From: Paenibacillus sp. TCA20
GTDB lineage: Bacteria; Bacillota; Bacilli; Paenibacillales; Paenibacillaceae
NCBI RefSeq assembly: GCF_000732325.1
Contig: NZ_BBIW01000011.1
Coordinates: 62,001-126,000, forward strand
Direction of reading: 5' to 3'
DNA length: 64,000 bases
Positions 41,837-51,419 of this stretch are shown piece by piece (the stretch's first letter is position 1; every line of letters begins with the position of its first letter). The position numbers and the translations under genes were made by a program. The notes under the pieces were generated by a model. The model did no database searches. It was not told the DNA's origin and was given only the letters and a program-made list of their open reading frames with translations.

Positions 41837-42970
41837 ATGTCCCAATTATTGAGAACACCGCTTTTCCCTCTTTATGAACAATATCCAAATGTACGCTGTA
41901 TTGATTTTGGAGGCTGGGAGCTCCCGGTTTCCTTCAGCGGAATCCAGAAAGAACATGAGGCTGTTAGACAGCAGGCTGGATTGTTCGATGTATCCCATAT
42001 GGGTGAATTTCGAGTAGAAGGCGAGAATGCAGCCGACTTCCTGCAAGGAATGCTGAGCAATGACATATCCCTGCTCGAAATTGGTCAGGCACAATACACA
42101 CTTATGTGCTACCCAACCGGTGGTGTTGTGGACGATTTACTTGTCTACAAGCGCAGCGATCAGTTGTTCATGCTCGTTGTGAATGCATCCAATATTGATA
42201 AGGATTGGGCATGGCTGCAAGAGCATCTGCCGGAGAACGTACAGATGGTCAATGAATCGGATGCGACCGCTCTGCTCGCACTGCAAGGTCCAAAGGCTGA
42301 AGCTATATTATCCAAAGTAACCGATGTGAATCTTGCTGAGCTGGGGTCTTTCCGTTTTGTCGACGGTGCAGAAGTGAGCGGCAGCAGCGTTATTCTATCG
42401 CGCACGGGATATACCGGTGAGGATGGATTCGAAATTTATGTCAGTGCTGATGACGCACAGCAAGTATGGCTTGCACTTATGGCCGCAGGGGAAGATGAAG
42501 GGTTGCTTCCTATCGGGCTTGGTGCGAGAGATACACTTCGATTTGAAGCTAAGCTTCCGTTATATGGACAGGAGCTCTCAGCAACGATTACACCGCTTGA
42601 AGCCGGTCTCGGGATGTTCGTGAAGCTGGCAGCTGGTGACTTTATCGGTCGGGATGCACTGCTGAAGCAAAAAGAGGAAGGCCTGACCCGCAAGCTCGTC
42701 GGGATTGAGATTACAGACCGCGGTATTCCGCGATCTCATTATCCGGTCTTTGCAGACGAAGAACAAATCGGTGAGGTAACCACAGGTACCCAGTCACCTA
42801 CCCTCAAACGCAATCTGGGTCTTGCACTGCTGGATATCCGGTTTACAGAACCAGGTACCACTGTTGAAGTCGAAATCCGGGGGAAACGCCTCCAGGCAGA
42901 AGTGATCAAAACCCCATTTTATAGAAGACCAAAACCTACAGCCCAAGCGGCAAAAGGAGCGAATTCGTAA
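41837..42970 (+). CDS. gcvT: Aminomethyltransferase (glycine cleavage T protein)
   Basis: Transfers the methylene group to tetrahydrofolate and releases ammonia. 377 residues. Folate-binding elements include FDVSHMGEFRVEGENA, then DFLQGMLSNDI, LLALQGPKAE, SRTGYTGEDGFEIY and LGARDTLRFEAKLPLYG. ATG 41837 lies 6 bp after GAGGTG; GTG 41828 is part of that site. Its stop overlaps the gcvPA start by one base (TAATG). Confidence 0.95.
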   Translation: MSQLLRTPLFPLYEQYPNVRCIDFGGWELPVSFSGIQKEHEAVRQQAGLFDVSHMGEFRVEGENAADFLQGMLSNDISLLEIGQAQYTLMCYPTGGVVDDLLVYKRSDQLFMLVVNASNIDKDWAWLQEHLPENVQMVNESDATALLALQGPKAEAILSKVTDVNLAELGSFRFVDGAEVSGSSVILSRTGYTGEDGFEIYVSADDAQQVWLALMAAGEDEGLLPIGLGARDTLRFEAKLPLYGQELSATITPLEAGLGMFVKLAAGDFIGRDALLKQKEEGLTRKLVGIEITDRGIPRSHYPVFADEEQIGEVTTGTQSPTLKRNLGLALLDIRFTEPGTTVEVEIRGKRLQAEVIKTPFYRRPKPTAQAAKGANS

Positions 42971-44322
42971 TGACAAATCGTTATCTTCCGATGACGGAAC
43001 AAGATCAGGCGGAAATGCTGGCAGCAATCGGAGCTGAAACGATAGAGGATCTTTTCTCCGACATTCCTGAAGAAATCCGCTTTAAAGGCGAACTCCCTGT
43101 TTCATCTAAGCTGGACGAATATGCACTCACACGTCATATGTCCCGTCTTGCCGGACGCAATGTGAACGCAGATACACATCCAAGCTTTCTCGGTGCAGGT
43201 ATCTATGACCATCATGTACCTTCTGTCATTAACCATGTCATTTCCCGCTCCGAATTCTATACCGCTTATACACCCTATCAGCCCGAGATCAGCCAAGGCG
43301 AGCTGCAGGCCATTTTTGAATTCCAATCCTATATCTGCGAGCTTACCGGAATGGCTGTAGCCAATGCCAGTATGTATGATGGTGCAACCGCTTTTGCAGA
43401 GGCCGGCAATCTGGCCGCAAGTGCGACTCGTCGTAAGAAGCTGGTCGTATCGAGTACCGTGCATCCGGAATCCCGTCAGGTGCTTGCCAGTTACGCACAT
43501 GGTCTGAATCTTGAAATCGTAGAGATTGGCTATAAGAATGGTGTCACTGATATGGAAGCACTCGCAGCTGCAATCAGTGAGGATACAGCCGCAGTGATGA
43601 TTCAAAGCCCGAACTTCTTCGGCAGTGTAGAAGATATTCAGGCGGCAGCTGATCTGATCCATCCCAATAAAGGACTTCTTATCGTCAGTGCGAATCCAAT
43701 TTCACTCGGACTTCTGGAAGCTCCGGGTAAGCTTGGTGCAGATATCGTTGTTGGTGATGCTCAGCCGTTAGGAATTGCAGGCTCCTATGGCGGCCCTACT
43801 TGTGGATACTTTGCTGTATCCCAGGCCCACATGCGCAGAATTCCTGGACGAATTGTCGGTCAAACGACGGATCGTTATGGCAGACGAGGCTTTGTGCTTA
43901 CTCTGCAGGCTCGTGAACAGCATATCCGCCGCGAAAAAGCGACCTCCAATATTTGTTCCAACCAGGCTCTGCTTGCACTAAGTGCATCGGTCTATATGTC
44001 GCTGCTCGGCAAACAAGGCATGCTTGATGTATCGGAGCTTAATTTGCAGAAGAGTCATTATGCCAAGCAGACATTAGCTTCTATTGAGGGGGTAAGCACT
44101 CCTTTCACTTCACCGACATTTAACGAATTTGTGATTAAGCTGCCGGACCATACGAGCATGGAAGATGTACAGAGCAAGCTGCTCGCTGCAGGATTTATCG
44201 GTGGATATGATTTGGGACGTGAATACCCGGAACTAAGCGGTCATATGCTGATTGCCGTTACAGAACGCCGGAGCAAAGAAGAAATCGATGAATTCAAAGC
44301 GGTATTGGAGGGATTGCTGTGA
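42970..44322 (+). CDS. gcvPA: Glycine dehydrogenase (decarboxylating) subunit 1
   Basis: The alpha half of the split P protein used by Firmicutes. 450 residues with FLGAGIYDHHVPSVINHVIS, YQPEISQGELQAIFEFQSYI and GDAQPLGIAGSYGGPTCGYF. It forms an alpha2beta2 enzyme with GcvPB, which holds the PLP Lys. Coupled to gcvT (1-bp overlap) and gcvPB (4-bp overlap). Confidence 0.95.
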   Translation: MTNRYLPMTEQDQAEMLAAIGAETIEDLFSDIPEEIRFKGELPVSSKLDEYALTRHMSRLAGRNVNADTHPSFLGAGIYDHHVPSVINHVISRSEFYTAYTPYQPEISQGELQAIFEFQSYICELTGMAVANASMYDGATAFAEAGNLAASATRRKKLVVSSTVHPESRQVLASYAHGLNLEIVEIGYKNGVTDMEALAAAISEDTAAVMIQSPNFFGSVEDIQAAADLIHPNKGLLIVSANPISLGLLEAPGKLGADIVVGDAQPLGIAGSYGGPTCGYFAVSQAHMRRIPGRIVGQTTDRYGRRGFVLTLQAREQHIRREKATSNICSNQALLALSASVYMSLLGKQGMLDVSELNLQKSHYAKQTLASIEGVSTPFTSPTFNEFVIKLPDHTSMEDVQSKLLAAGFIGGYDLGREYPELSGHMLIAVTERRSKEEIDEFKAVLEGLL

Positions 44323-45854
44323 GTAAGATTGAAGCAGAGAAACCACAGGTTCAGAACGAGACAGCAGAACTGGATTTTGCAAGAACAGCTGGATCAGAGG
44401 CTCCTGAGCAGAAGCTGATTTTTGAACTGAGCAAACCAGGTCGCGTCGCATACTCCTTGCCCGAGCTTGATGTACCTCAGGTCAGTCAGGCTGAGCTCAT
44501 TCCTTCTGGATTTTTGCGTAAGGAAGCAGCTGCATTGCCAGAAGTATATGAAGTGGATGTCGTTCGCCACTATACAAGCTTGTCCCGCCGTAACTTTGGT
44601 GTAGATAACGGCTTCTATCCGCTGGGTTCTTGTACGATGAAATACAATCCGAAGATAAACGAGGATGTCGCCCGTTATACCGGATTTGCCAAGATTCACC
44701 CTTATCAGCCGGAAGAAAGTGTACAGGGAGCACTTGAGCTGCTGTATCAGCTCCAATCCGACCTCGCAGGTCTTACTGGAATGGACGAAGTGACGCTTCA
44801 GCCGGCAGCCGGTGCGCATGGTGAGTGGACAGGACTGATGATGATTCGTGCTTATCATGAGAGCCGCGGTGAAGTTCGTACCAAGGTCATCGTACCTGAC
44901 TCTTCCCATGGTACGAACCCGGCCAGTGCGACAGTGGCAGGCTTTGAGACGGTGACGATTCCTTCAACTGCTGAGGGACTGGTCGATCTGGATGAGCTGC
45001 GTGCAGCTGTAGGTAATGATACAGCCGCACTCATGCTGACGAACCCGAATACACTCGGTCTGTTCGAGAAACAAATTGTGGAAATTGCCAAGATCGTGCA
45101 TGATGCCGGCGGTCTTCTGTATTACGATGGAGCTAACTCCAACGCGATTATGGGTATTGCTCGTCCCGGCGATATGGGCTTTGACGTGGTCCACTTGAAT
45201 CTGCATAAAACGATGAGTACTCCTCATGGCGGCGGCGGTCCGGGTGCTGGTCCGGTCGGCGTGAAGAAGCTGCTCGTGCCGTTCCTTCCGAAACCACACG
45301 TGAAACGTACAGAAGAAGGAACATTCTACTTGGATCGTGAAGTAGGGCAATCCATCGGCCGTGTTAAAGCTTATTATGGTAACTTCGGCATTCTTGTCCG
45401 TGCGTATGCCTATATCCGTACCTATGGTCCGGTTGGACTGCGTCAAGTTTCCGAGTATGCAGTGCTTAATGCCAACTACATGATGAAACGTCTTGAGCCC
45501 TATTACGAAGTTCCATATCCTGGTGTATGTAAACATGAATTCGTTATGTCGGGCAAAGGCTTGAAGCAGTATGGTGTACGTACACTTGATGTGGCCAAAC
45601 GCCTGCTAGATTTCGGCTATCATCCGCCAACGATCTACTTCCCACTGAACGTGGAAGAATGCATCATGATTGAACCGACAGAAACCGAAAGCAAAGAAAC
45701 ACTCGACGGCTTCATCGACACGATGATCCGCATTGCCAAGGAAGCCGAGGAGAATCCTGAGCTCGTGCTTAATGCTCCATACGGTACACCGGTGACTCGT
45801 TTGGATGAAACGACAGCTGCACGTAAGCCTGTCCTTAACTGCGCTTGCAGCTAA
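44319..45854 (+). CDS. gcvPB: Glycine dehydrogenase (decarboxylating) subunit 2
   Basis: The beta half of the split P protein and the PLP-bearing subunit. 511 residues. The PLP Lys is in HLNLHKTMSTPHGGGGPGAG (near residue 295). NGFYPLGSCTMKYNPKINED and IEPTETESKETLDGFIDTMI are conserved. Starts at GTG 44319 inside the gcvPA end. It ends with a CACS tail and is followed by a terminator. Confidence 0.95.
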   Translation: MSKIEAEKPQVQNETAELDFARTAGSEAPEQKLIFELSKPGRVAYSLPELDVPQVSQAELIPSGFLRKEAAALPEVYEVDVVRHYTSLSRRNFGVDNGFYPLGSCTMKYNPKINEDVARYTGFAKIHPYQPEESVQGALELLYQLQSDLAGLTGMDEVTLQPAAGAHGEWTGLMMIRAYHESRGEVRTKVIVPDSSHGTNPASATVAGFETVTIPSTAEGLVDLDELRAAVGNDTAALMLTNPNTLGLFEKQIVEIAKIVHDAGGLLYYDGANSNAIMGIARPGDMGFDVVHLNLHKTMSTPHGGGGPGAGPVGVKKLLVPFLPKPHVKRTEEGTFYLDREVGQSIGRVKAYYGNFGILVRAYAYIRTYGPVGLRQVSEYAVLNANYMMKRLEPYYEVPYPGVCKHEFVMSGKGLKQYGVRTLDVAKRLLDFGYHPPTIYFPLNVEECIMIEPTETESKETLDGFIDTMIRIAKEAEENPELVLNAPYGTPVTRLDETTAARKPVLNCACS

Positions 45855-45908
45855 TTCGATATGTAGTTAGCATCGGCTTGATATATTGGAACGTAAATTA
45901 AAATAAAC

Positions 45909-45955
45909 AAGAGGTGTCCGAAGCGTCATATTGACTTAGGGGCACCTCTTTATTT
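45909..45955 (+). terminator. Intrinsic terminator of the gcv operon
   Basis: AAGAGGTGTCC pairs with GGGGCACCTCTT across a long loop, followed by TTATTTTG. Confidence 0.7.
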
Positions 45956-45989
45956 TGTATAAAAAGAATTTAGCTTTAAGAAAGCTGCA

Positions 45990-48278
45990 TCACAATTTTG
46001 GCAGCTTATGTACCGGCCACAATATCCGCCTCATGATTTTACGGATATAATAAGCCATTATCGTCGTGGTGCTCCATGAGCTGCGCTTATTCTGACTGTA
46101 TTGATCGTTAATAATATAAGTCCGAGTGGAAGTAGGACTCATTAGTCCGAACCTCTCCCATTCTGCCGGATCATTTGAACCTTCAAGTTTTATAAGCATA
46201 TTCTCAGTCTCGCGATTTACTTTAGCCGGAATTTGTTCATATGCTTCGGAGATTTGGGCATGAAACTCGTCAATCGGATTGCGGCTAGCAATGCTCTCTA
46301 GGTGGATGCCTTCTCGAATGTACGAAACGTATGACAGATGTTCAGCCCAAAACTGATCGATATAAAAAAGCCGAACTCGCTGTTCCGAAGGACTCATTGA
46401 CTTCTCCCCTTTTAAAATTCGGAGCCGCTCCTCGAACAGAATTCGCCGCTGATCCTCCACCATATCCGAATATGAATTCAGTTCCTTTTGGATATCAAAG
46501 TTTTGCCCCATAATAACACGCTGGATATGTGTAATTTTGTTACGAAGCACAGGATCATCGAGAGCCTCATCCTGCTTTGGAACACGAATTGCTTTATCAA
46601 TGCCGAACCGCAGCATCAACTCATCCTCCAAGCTTACGAAGAATACCGAACCTCCGGGGTCCCCTTGGCGGCCGGAACGTCCGCGCAGTTGGTCGTCGAT
46701 CCGCACACTTTCGTGCACATGCGTACCAATCACGTACAATCCGCCTAGTTTAGCAACTTCTTCTGCTTGCGTGGGGTTACCCCCGCCGAGCCGAATATCG
46801 ACGCCGCGTCCCGCCATATTCGTAGACACGGTCACCGCACCAATCTCTCCCGCTTTGGCGATAACATCAGCTTCCTCAGCGTCATTCTTCGCAATCAAAA
46901 CATGACAAGGTACGTTTGCAGCAGCCAGCGCCTTCGCCAGCATGTCAGACTCCTCGACGCTTGACGTACCAATTAGAATTGGGCGTCCCTCCCTATGGAC
47001 GGACGATATTTCATATACAAGTGCCTTAAGCTTGGCTTCTTTATGAGTATAAATTCGATGCGGCTGATCAATTCGAATGTTCGGACGGTTTGGCGGGATT
47101 TGTACAACCTGCAATGCATAAATATCTTCGAACTCCATGGCTGATGCATGCGCGGTAGCCGTCATTCCACAAATCTTAGGATAAAGGCTAAGGAAGTGTT
47201 GGAGAGTGATCGTCCCAAGAATTTTCCCGCCGCCTAAGAGTTCGAGCTCTTCTTTGGCCCCAAGCGCCGCTTGCAGCCCGTCCGGCAGATGCCGGTTCTC
47301 CGCCACGCGGCCGGTATATTCGTCGATCTGTTCAATTACACCGTCCCGGACGATGTAATCGACGTCTTTTACTAATAAATATTCTGCATGCAGCGCACAA
47401 TTTAACGAAGATAAAATATGACTATTATGGCTCTCATATAAATTGCCGCATCCGAGCAGCTCTTCCGCTTTCGCAGCGCCTGCTTCATTCAAATATACAT
47501 TCCGCTTGAACTCATCGAAGTCATAATGCTCATCTTGCTCGAGCTGCCTGGCTACTTCTGTGAAACGAGTAACGTCTCTACTTAAAAAATCCGATTCTCC
47601 GGCAATGACTAGCGGTACCCTTGCTTCATCGAGAAGAAGCGAATCCGCTTCGTCAACGATGACATAGTGGAAAGAACGGTGCACAGTATTCGCCTCATCC
47701 AGTGCGATTGTGTCCCGCAAATAGTCAAATCCTGCCTCTTTAGCCGTAACGTAGGTAATATCCTGTGCGTATGCTTCCCGTTTCTCGGAGAAGCTCATAC
47801 CCGCTTGAACTGAGCTTACCGTTAACCCTAGAAGACGATAGATCGGTCCCATCCACACTGCATCCCGATTTGCCAAATAATCATTGAATGTCAGCACATG
47901 AACGCCTTTACCGGTTAATGCATTTAGATAAGCAGGCATAACAGCTGAAAGCGTCTTTCCTTCGCCGGTATGCTGCTCTATCAAATAGCCCTCATGCAGA
48001 GCGATTGCACCTATTATCTGGACATCGTAGGGCTGTAATCCAAGCGTTCTCTTCGCCGTCTCGCAGACTAGCGCATAAGCATCCACAAGCAGCTCGTCCA
48101 AAGGTATACCCAATTTTGCTTTCGTTCTCAACCTGAGTGATTCTACTTGAAGCTGCTGATCGTCCCATGTTTCCAAATTCCATTTCCTTATGAGTTCCAC
48201 TTTATCCTGATAGCTTTTCAGCTTATTTTGGGTATCGCGGTTTTTGAATTCTCGCATCATCTTAATGGCTAAATTCAT
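45990..48278 (-). CDS. secA2: Accessory preprotein translocase ATPase SecA2
   Basis: 762 residues, shorter than housekeeping SecA (about 840) and without its C-terminal zinc-binding tail. Motor motifs are Walker A EQHTGEGKTLSAVMPAYL, the VIVDEADSLLLDEARVPLVI box, STNMAGRGVDIRLGG and the DDQLRGRSGRQGDPG arginine finger region. The C-terminal 60 residues (SPTSTRTYIINDQYSQNKRS, then a basic helix ending HKLPKL) are atypical. SecA2 proteins export a small set of substrates, often cell wall proteins. No secY2 or obvious client gene is adjacent. GAGGAGGATCC precedes the ATG. Confidence 0.88.
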   Translation of the reverse strand: MNLAIKMMREFKNRDTQNKLKSYQDKVELIRKWNLETWDDQQLQVESLRLRTKAKLGIPLDELLVDAYALVCETAKRTLGLQPYDVQIIGAIALHEGYLIEQHTGEGKTLSAVMPAYLNALTGKGVHVLTFNDYLANRDAVWMGPIYRLLGLTVSSVQAGMSFSEKREAYAQDITYVTAKEAGFDYLRDTIALDEANTVHRSFHYVIVDEADSLLLDEARVPLVIAGESDFLSRDVTRFTEVARQLEQDEHYDFDEFKRNVYLNEAGAAKAEELLGCGNLYESHNSHILSSLNCALHAEYLLVKDVDYIVRDGVIEQIDEYTGRVAENRHLPDGLQAALGAKEELELLGGGKILGTITLQHFLSLYPKICGMTATAHASAMEFEDIYALQVVQIPPNRPNIRIDQPHRIYTHKEAKLKALVYEISSVHREGRPILIGTSSVEESDMLAKALAAANVPCHVLIAKNDAEEADVIAKAGEIGAVTVSTNMAGRGVDIRLGGGNPTQAEEVAKLGGLYVIGTHVHESVRIDDQLRGRSGRQGDPGGSVFFVSLEDELMLRFGIDKAIRVPKQDEALDDPVLRNKITHIQRVIMGQNFDIQKELNSYSDMVEDQRRILFEERLRILKGEKSMSPSEQRVRLFYIDQFWAEHLSYVSYIREGIHLESIASRNPIDEFHAQISEAYEQIPAKVNRETENMLIKLEGSNDPAEWERFGLMSPTSTRTYIINDQYSQNKRSSWSTTTIMAYYIRKIMRRILWPVHKLPKL

Positions 48279-48367
48279 TGGGATTGGATCCTCCTCATAG
48301 GATTAGCTATTCTATCGATAAGTATAATCATGCCCGCTAAAAATAGCAATTTTTGGAATTTACGAAC

Positions 48368-48898
48368 TCATATCTCCCACTCTTCGCGCAGCATTCCCAT
48401 CCGGATGGAATCATAGTGCTTTCCATTATAGAATCTAACCTTACGGATACGGCCTTCAATCTGCATCCCCAGCTTCTCAGCGACCCGAATCATTCGGGTG
48501 TTCCCTGACCAAGTCGTTAGTCCCACTCTAGCAAGAGGCAAATGATTAAACAAATGATCGATCCATAAGCTTAAGGCTCTGGTTCCCACCAACTTGTTCC
48601 AGCTGTTCGGCTGATGCAGCACAATCCCCATCTCCAGCCAATTCTTCTGCTCATCCTCATAATAGTAGGAAACCAAGCCGCATATCTCTTCATGCGTCGT
48701 GATGACCCAGCGATGATCGCATGCAATCCAGCTATCCTGCATCTCAGCAAACTCTTCCCAGCTCTTTGTATGATGAGCAAAGTAAGGTGCATCCCACTGC
48801 TTCCACTCCGGATTCTCTTCCTTGTAGATCAGCTCCCATAAACGTGGCAAATCTCCCTGTTCTATCGGTCGGATCGTAATTTCCTTATCTTTGTACAT
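48368..48898 (-). CDS. GNAT family N-acetyltransferase (RimJ/RimL-like)
   Basis: 176 residues of Acetyltransf_3 type: ITIRPIEQGDLPRLWELI at the start, the acceptor strand NWLEMGIVLHQPNSWNKLVG, TRALSLWIDHLF, and GLTTWSGNTRMIRVAEKLGM containing the acetyl-CoA region. The target could be a ribosomal protein, another protein or a small amine. ATG 48898 follows AAAGGAG; an upstream in-frame ATG at 48961 lacks one. Confidence 0.85.
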   Translation of the reverse strand: MYKDKEITIRPIEQGDLPRLWELIYKEENPEWKQWDAPYFAHHTKSWEEFAEMQDSWIACDHRWVITTHEEICGLVSYYYEDEQKNWLEMGIVLHQPNSWNKLVGTRALSLWIDHLFNHLPLARVGLTTWSGNTRMIRVAEKLGMQIEGRIRKVRFYNGKHYDSIRMGMLREEWEI

Positions 48899-49219
48899 GG
48901 AATCTCCTTTATTATCATGATATCTATGTATTTCACAATTTCTGTAACCACTCCATTTCATTCTATTTTAGAGACGGAGCAGGCACCAGGTATAGATTGA
49001 TTTAAACCAAATAAGAGGATGCATGATAAACAGAGTGGATGGGATGGTGGTATAGGGGATATTAGATAAAAAAAACGGTATCCGCATGGAGCGAATACCG
49101 TGAAAGTGTTGGAAAAGATAAAGAATTAATTAGAAATCAATCTCATAATACCTGTAACTTAATGATCTATGAAATTGATTTAGAAAATAGAGATTTCAAA
49201 AATTTCCGAAAATCAAAAA
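48899..49219. other. Gene-free stretch between the GNAT gene and ptsI
   Basis: 321 bp. It holds the GNAT ribosome binding site and presumably its promoter, and the ptsI terminator at 49068-49101. I see nothing else. Confidence 0.4.
49068..49101 (-). terminator. Intrinsic terminator of ptsHI
   Basis: On the minus strand ACGGTATTCGC, loop TCCAT, GCGGATACCGT, then eight T. Confidence 0.85.
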
Positions 49220-50932
49220 TTACTGTTCGATGCTTTGAACAAGCTCTACTACCTGTTCAGCCGTCTGCATATCCAGCGCTTTTGCAGCAAGCTCTTTCAT
49301 GTCTGCTTGAGACAGCTTCGTCAGCTGGCTGCGTGCAGGCAGAATTGAAGTTGCGCTCATGCTGAATTCATCCAGGCCAAGACCCAGAAGCAGCGGAATT
49401 GCGGTAGCATCCCCTGCCATCTCTCCGCACATACCAACCCAACGGCCTTCGCGATGCGCTGCATCAATGACCATTTTAATCAAACGAAGAATGGATGGGT
49501 TATAAGGCTGGTACAGATAAGATACGCGTTCATTCATCCGGTCAGCGGCCATTGTGTACTGGATCAGATCGTTTGTACCGATGCTGAAGAAGTCCACTTC
49601 CTTGGCAAATTGATCAGCAAGCACCGCAGTTGAAGGAATTTCAACCATGATTCCAAGCTGAATGCTGTCGGATACTTGAGTACCTTCAGCTACAAGCTTT
49701 TCCTTCTCTTCGAGAAGAATCGCTTTTGCTTCACGGAATTCTCCAAGCGTAGCAATCATCGGGAACATAATACGCAGGTTGCCATGTACACTCGCACGAA
49801 GCAAGGCACGAAGCTGTGTACGGAAAATGTCTTGACGATCCAGGCATAGACGAACCGCACGGAAGCCCAGGAACGGATTCATTTCTTTTGGAAGATCAAG
49901 GTAAGGAAGCTCCTTGTCTCCACCAATGTCGAGCGTACGAACGACAACGGGTTTTCCTTCCATTTTCTCAAGAACGGTTTTGTAGGCGTTGTACTGCACA
50001 TCTTCAGATGGCAGCTTGTCGCGTCCCATGTACAGGAATTCTGTACGATAGAGACCTACGCCCTCTCCGCCGTTCTCAAGCACTCCCGCCACATCATTAG
50101 GAGTACCAATGTTTGCAGCAAGCTCAACATGCACGCCGTCTACCGTAACTGTAGGCTCGTCGCGCAGTTTTCTCCATTCCGCAACTTGTGCAGCATAAGC
50201 AGCCTGCTTGGATTTGTATTCTTCCACAACGGAATCCTCAGGATTAATCAGTACATGTCCGTCCAAGCCGTCAACGATGATTAGATCACCATTCTTCGCT
50301 TGAGTCAGTACTTCCTTCGTTCCTACGACTGCAGGAATCTCAAGAGATCTGGCCATAATTGCGGAGTGAGAAGTACGACCACCGATATTGGTAGCAAAGC
50401 CAAGCACGTATTTACGGTTCAGTTGTGCTGTATCGGATGGAGTCAAATCCTCAGCAAGTACGATCACTTCTTCACTGATCTCTGCCGGATTGACCACTTG
50501 TAATCCAAGCAAGTGACCAAGCACACGTTTTGTAACGTCGCGCATGTCAGCTGCACGTTCTTGAAGATATGCACTCTTCATATTTTCAAACATTTGAATG
50601 AATGTAGCAGCTGTCTCTTCAAGAGCGAATTCAGCGTTTACTTTTTCATCCGAAATTTTCGATTTAACAGGATCAATAAGTTCTGGGTCATTCAATATCA
50701 GCAAGTGAGATTCAAAAATTTCTGCTTTTTTCTCACCCAATTCTTGCAAGGTACGTGCTTTGATTGCCTGGAGCTCGGCTTCGGATTTCTCCAAAGCCGC
50801 TTCCAGTTTAGCAATCTCCGCATCAACGTCGGTGATCGAGCGTTTTTCTACAGAGTAATCAGGGTGCTCCAAGATAAACGCCCGGGCAATGGCAATACCC
50901 GCCGAGGCAGCAATCCCGGAAACATTAGGCAT
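49220..50932 (-). CDS. ptsI: PTS enzyme I (PEP-protein phosphotransferase)
   Basis: Takes phosphate from PEP onto a His and passes it to HPr. 570 residues. The phosphohistidine is in GGRTSHSAIMARSLEIPAVV (near 190). The PEP-binding barrel has GEGVGLYRTEFLYMGRD, EMNPFLGFRAVRLCL and the C-terminal FSIGTNDLIQYTMAADRMNE and GRWVGMCGEMAGD. It overlaps ptsH by 8 bp. Confidence 0.96.
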   Translation of the reverse strand: MPNVSGIAASAGIAIARAFILEHPDYSVEKRSITDVDAEIAKLEAALEKSEAELQAIKARTLQELGEKKAEIFESHLLILNDPELIDPVKSKISDEKVNAEFALEETAATFIQMFENMKSAYLQERAADMRDVTKRVLGHLLGLQVVNPAEISEEVIVLAEDLTPSDTAQLNRKYVLGFATNIGGRTSHSAIMARSLEIPAVVGTKEVLTQAKNGDLIIVDGLDGHVLINPEDSVVEEYKSKQAAYAAQVAEWRKLRDEPTVTVDGVHVELAANIGTPNDVAGVLENGGEGVGLYRTEFLYMGRDKLPSEDVQYNAYKTVLEKMEGKPVVVRTLDIGGDKELPYLDLPKEMNPFLGFRAVRLCLDRQDIFRTQLRALLRASVHGNLRIMFPMIATLGEFREAKAILLEEKEKLVAEGTQVSDSIQLGIMVEIPSTAVLADQFAKEVDFFSIGTNDLIQYTMAADRMNERVSYLYQPYNPSILRLIKMVIDAAHREGRWVGMCGEMAGDATAIPLLLGLGLDEFSMSATSILPARSQLTKLSQADMKELAAKALDMQTAEQVVELVQSIEQ

Positions 50933-51200
50933 GAACTTCGCCCAGCCCTTCGTTAACCATCACGTCTGTCAGGGCTTGAATCGCTTGTGCTTCTCCTTCG
51001 CCTTCAACGATGATGCTGATTGTGTCGCCTTTTTCAAGACCAAGGGAGAGAACACCCAGAATGGATTTCAATGTTACTTTTTTGCCTTTCGCTTCTGCAA
51101 AAGACTCAGCACCTTTAAATTTATTAGCTGTGTTTACAAGTGCTGTTGCAGGGCGTGCATGGATTCCATCTTCGTCAGTAATTCTGAATGTTTGTTGCAT
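50925..51200 (-). CDS. ptsH: PTS phosphocarrier protein HPr
   Basis: 91 residues. The active His is in EDGIHARPATALV and the regulatory Ser in LKSILGVLSLGLEKGD, the site phosphorylated by HPr kinase to give the CcpA corepressor. That fits the cre-like sites seen before pulA and galK. ATG 51200 gives the best spacing to AAAGTGGG; ATG 51209 touches it. Confidence 0.95.
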   Translation of the reverse strand: MQQTFRITDEDGIHARPATALVNTANKFKGAESFAEAKGKKVTLKSILGVLSLGLEKGDTISIIVEGEGEAQAIQALTDVMVNEGLGEVHA

Positions 51201-51332
51201 AGTTTTCATCCCACTTTCGTCATTTTTTTAGTTGGTTGTGATTACGTCATATACGTATATTACCTGTTACACAGGAGTATCGAACCACAATAGACTGATT
51301 TTTCACATCGAATCATGCAGCTGGTAAATGAG

Positions 51333-51374
51333 TGCAAGATCTAGCCAAACCTTAAGTTTGAACTAGACCTTGCA
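51333..51374 (-). other. Long imperfect hairpin between ptsG and ptsH
   Basis: TGCAAGATCTAGCCAAAC (51333-51350) pairs imperfectly with GTTTGAACTAGACCTTGCA (51356-51374), about 18 pairs with two mismatched places. The minus strand has no T-run after it, so an mRNA processing or stability element between ptsG and ptsHI is more likely than a terminator. Confidence 0.45.
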
Positions 51375-51419
51375 TGAGCTCTTTTACGGCGCTATACATT
51401 CAAACGTAAAAATCTCGTC

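Noticed and set aside
43102..43662. 186-codon open frame opposite gcvPA
   Set aside because: Shadow of a well-conserved gene, with no independent support.
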